Source: Kiloniella majae (GTDB taxonomy: Bacteria > Pseudomonadota > Alphaproteobacteria > Kiloniellales > Kiloniellaceae). Taken from it: DNA of 64,000 bases. The stretch spans positions 1 to 64,000 of the forward strand of contig NZ_MTSZ01000008.1 of NCBI RefSeq assembly GCF_002118315.1, in the 5' to 3' direction. The stretch's first letter is position 1, and each line of letters begins with the position of its first letter. Position numbers and translations under genes: made by a program. The notes beneath the pieces are model-generated. The model did not search any database and was not told where the DNA came from. It saw only the letters and a program-made list of their open reading frames with translations. This document shows positions 61,995 to 64,000 of this stretch, in pieces.

Positions 61995-62720
61995 TTACAG
62001 GTTCACGGCATCAAGTTTTGCATTCAAATCGCGCCAAAACATATTTAACCTGCTCTTTGTCAGAATGTAGTAGTCCGATGTGGTGATCGCTTCTTGAAAG
62101 GTAAAGTAATCACAGAGCATTCGATTAATGTCATGCGCCATTAGATCTCCTCTCTCTGGCCCCAAAGGAATAAGACCATCTATGCGATCTTCATAATGGG
62201 AATAAAACCGCGTGCTTTCGAAATTTTGCTCATCAATTAATATTTCTCCAAAATACCCGTTTAACCAAATCATCACATGACTGTCAGGAAAATTATCCAT
62301 TAGAGACCTGTAACTATTGAGAGCTTCTGCCTCCGAAGCTCCCCCCACTATAATCGAATGTAATAAGGTTCTTTTTCCAAAAGATCGTGCTTCATCCAAG
62401 AAGCCTTTTTCTTTCAAGGCTTCACAAATGCATAGGTAAGATCTGCTTCCGCAATCCACGATGACTTCTGTTTCATCGTCAGTTCTCAAAATCATATTAA
62501 AAAGGCTATCAATAGATTTGGGGTCAGCGGGATCATCACAATAGATATCAAACCATTTGGTATGGAAGACTTGGTATCTTGATAAGGTTCCCCCACCAGG
62601 CTCTGTACTCACGCAAAGAACTTTTTTATTCCGCGCGATATAGTGCTGAGTTAAAAGAGATGCTGTAAAGGAAGTACCAACACCTCCTTTGCCGTTTAAG
62701 AAAAAATGAATTGTCCCCAT
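61995..62720 (-). CDS. TraL/StbB-like P-loop ATPase with altered Walker A
   Basis: A 241-residue MinD/ParA-fold protein resembling TraL of IncP and StbB of IncW plasmids, which act in plasmid transfer or stable positioning. The N-terminus is IHFFLNGKGGVGTSFTASLL: the signature lysine (Lys12) is kept, but the invariant Walker A lysine is Thr17 (KGGVGTS instead of KGGVGKS). EVIVDCGSRSY resembles Walker B. GGAG lies 8 nt before the ATG. Its promoter side holds the iteron-like repeats. Confidence 0.75.
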   Translation of the reverse strand: MGTIHFFLNGKGGVGTSFTASLLTQHYIARNKKVLCVSTEPGGGTLSRYQVFHTKWFDIYCDDPADPKSIDSLFNMILRTDDETEVIVDCGSRSYLCICEALKEKGFLDEARSFGKRTLLHSIIVGGASEAEALNSYRSLMDNFPDSHVMIWLNGYFGEILIDEQNFESTRFYSHYEDRIDGLIPLGPERGDLMAHDINRMLCDYFTFQEAITTSDYYILTKSRLNMFWRDLNAKLDAVNL

Positions 62721-62769
62721 AATTATTCTCCAACTACAGGTTATTTAAATATAAGGTGATATAGGTTTG

Positions 62770-62847
62770 CGCGACCAAATGACCGTGAAAATGACGTAAT
62801 AACGCGACCGTTTGACCGTGAAGGCGCGACTAAACGTCTGTGGATAG
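62770..62847. repeat. Iteron-like repeats and DnaA-box-like site (candidate oriV)
   Basis: Three 20-bp direct repeats begin CGCGAC: 62770-62789 and 62803-62822 differ only in their middle (CAAA versus CGTT before TGACCGTGAA), and 62825-62844 is more diverged. Starts are 33 and 22 bp apart. TGTGGATAG at 62839-62847 matches a DnaA box in 8 of 9 bases. They lie at the 3' end of repA, where IncW-type plasmids carry oriV. Confidence 0.65.
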
Positions 62848-63777
62848 TTTCGCGTTATAAGGAATGGGCGGCGGACTATGTTTCAATATCAATCCCCGGC
62901 TCTTTCCCTGTGCGTCAAGGCTCTCACTCACCCGTGCATTGGGATAGATAAGCTTGACCGTTGAAAGCGTGCATATGAACTTCCGACGGAAATCTCTTAG
63001 TCGGGCATAGCCTCGACCAAATTGCCTCCACAACACAGGCCAATAGACGGTATAGGGCCTCTTCAATCTATGTAGACGCTGCGTCAACCAAAGATAAATA
63101 TCCATCGCCAAAGGAGAATGAGACACGGCTGTTACAGCCTTTAGATCTATCGGAACAGCTTGTTTTTGTAATGTCGCCCAATATTCTCGGGAGAGAACAA
63201 ACTCTGCCGACCAAAGTACCCGCGTTTTGGCCAGGGATAACCACATTAAGTCAAAATCGGATACAATATGACCTTGGCTTTGCCGCCCGCTTGAAGCCAT
63301 TCGAATAGTTGCCGTTCCTAAAGCGGATAGCTGATACTTGAATTCGGAAACATCTTGGCCATTTGGCTCTCTATTCAGTACCTTCTTCAAAAAAGCAGTC
63401 ATGGAACGGTTCGGCTTTATGACTGGGGATTGTTGCTTGATAGCCTCTGTACTCAAATGGATTAATGCCAATCTTGCCCGGCTACCATTAGGTAAAGGCA
63501 TTTCTCGCCACTTTTGAGTTCTGGGATCAAAAGCAGATCCTGCCTCTATCTGTAGAGCGGAGTTTCCATTCGTACACTCCCAAACCCGCGTTTCTTCTGG
63601 TAACCGCCGTGTGGGCAGAAAGTTTTGGCACAACGTACTATGTAAAAAGCCAATATCCGCACTTGGACCGGCCAGTAAATCATTTGCAGCACGAGCTACT
63701 CTGCACAATCGCGGATCAAGAAACTTACCGGCACGATCCTTGCCCTCAACAATAATCCTGACGTTCCTATTTCGCAT
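62830..63777 (-). CDS. Plasmid replication initiator, RepA-like
   Basis: A 315-residue protein (ATG at 63777 with GGAG 9 nt upstream; a GTG at 63792 is possible). The segments LDPRLCRVARAANDLLAG, FLHSTLCQNFLPTRRLPE and SRARLALIHLSTEAIKQ resemble the plasmid-encoded RepA family of broad-host-range replicons, and the C-terminal half is basic. Iteron-like repeats at its 3' end fit its role as the initiator. Its start overlaps the HTH gene upstream, suggesting coupled translation. Whether it is active in the integrated state is unknown. Confidence 0.75.
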   Translation of the reverse strand: MRNRNVRIIVEGKDRAGKFLDPRLCRVARAANDLLAGPSADIGFLHSTLCQNFLPTRRLPEETRVWECTNGNSALQIEAGSAFDPRTQKWREMPLPNGSRARLALIHLSTEAIKQQSPVIKPNRSMTAFLKKVLNREPNGQDVSEFKYQLSALGTATIRMASSGRQSQGHIVSDFDLMWLSLAKTRVLWSAEFVLSREYWATLQKQAVPIDLKAVTAVSHSPLAMDIYLWLTQRLHRLKRPYTVYWPVLWRQFGRGYARLRDFRRKFICTLSTVKLIYPNARVSESLDAQGKSRGLILKHSPPPIPYNAKLSTDV

Positions 63778-64000
63778 TATCGTTTGCTCCACCGGGAGAT
63801 TGTCGACAACGCCCTCTCTTTCGCGGGCGACCGCGTTTGCCTTTTCCGGGATCTATCACCTGATCCTCCAGCCAAGCTTCAATATCATCGACACGGTAAA
63901 CCGCGCTCTTCCCAATAATGGCATAAGCAGGCCCCGCCCCCCGACAAGCGAGCTGCGCAAGAGTCGTAAATTTCACGGGATACCGGTTAGGGACTTCTTT
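63767..64000 (-). CDS. Helix-turn-helix (AlpA/excisionase-like) regulator, 5' end outside the window
   Basis: The frame is open to the right edge: upstream of the GTG at 63976 it continues as KEVPNRYP, so the true start lies beyond 64000. The visible 77 residues show the HTH_17 pattern, with RGAGPAYAIIGKSAVYRVDDIEAWLEDQ in the middle and a basic tail (GKRGRPRKRGR). Such proteins control excision or replication in mobile elements. It overlaps the repA-like start by 11 nt. Confidence 0.75.
   Translation of the reverse strand, partial: KEVPNRYPVKFTTLAQLACRGAGPAYAIIGKSAVYRVDDIEAWLEDQVIDPGKGKRGRPRKRGRCRQSPGGANDNAK

Larger units (their letters stand above)
42457..64000. mobile_element. Integrative element at tRNA-Arg carrying an RTX/type I secretion operon and a plasmid-like backbone (right end outside the window)
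   Basis: The segment begins at the 3' end of tRNA-Arg with a tyrosine integrase, continues with the hlyC-X-A-B-D-like operon, and ends with oriT-like, traK-like, traL-like, iteron and repA-like parts. Together these are what an integrative mobilizable element or integrated plasmid would hold. No relaxase, coupling protein or right-hand tRNA repeat is inside the window, so the border is unknown and the left and right parts could have arrived separately. Confidence 0.75.

Overview
The window comes from an alphaproteobacterial chromosome, most like the Rhodospirillales/Kiloniellales type. This rests on gene order rather than on any one marker: trxA-addA-addB-murU-tsaE-divL, and chvI-chvG-hprK-rapZ-EIIA-HPr-EI with ahcY nearby, are characteristic alphaproteobacterial neighbourhoods. 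Base composition is moderate, coding density is high, and many start codons are TTG or GTG.

Positions 1-42399 are ordinary core chromosome. From left to right: thioredoxin and the AddAB recombination nuclease; a MurU-like nucleotidyltransferase, TsaE and a DivL-type kinase with tyrosine at the phospho-acceptor position; ahcY behind a perfect palindrome; a LysR regulator divergent from an AllA-like gene; a regulatory PTS (EI, HPr, EIIA) with HPr kinase, RapZ and the ChvG/ChvI two-component pair; a ferredoxin-NADP reductase; a LysR regulator divergent from an M24 protein that closely resembles the DMSP lyase DddP but lacks its catalytic aspartate; a cold-shock gene with a terminator-like leader; a HugZ-type protein; polA; sulfite dehydrogenase (sorAB); an ECF sigma/anti-sigma pair; an Ada-AlkA fusion coupled to ogt; a small zinc-binding protein; an ABC ATPase, an alpha/beta hydrolase and YciB.

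At 42400 a tRNA-Arg(CCG) gene is followed at once by a tyrosine integrase. From there to the right edge the content is that of a mobile element. The first part is a minus-strand operon ordered like hlyCABD but with an extra gene: HlyC-type acyltransferase, an unrecognised membrane-anchored protein, a 3849-residue RTX protein, a type I secretion ABC transporter and its HlyD-type adaptor. The RTX protein has an N-terminal class 3 lipase, a FrpC-like self-processing module and about 17 calcium-binding blocks, including four 375-bp tandem copies.

The second part is a plasmid-like backbone: a membrane-anchored XseA-like protein, a candidate IncP-type origin of transfer (hairpin plus CTATCCTG/CCC core), a TraK-like gene, a TraL/StbB-like ATPase, three iteron-like repeats with a DnaA-box-like site, a RepA-like initiator and a truncated HTH regulator. 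The likely reading is an integrative mobilizable element, or an integrated plasmid, that carries a self-contained secreted-lipase system. No relaxase, mating-pair genes or right attachment site lie inside the window, so its full extent is unknown.
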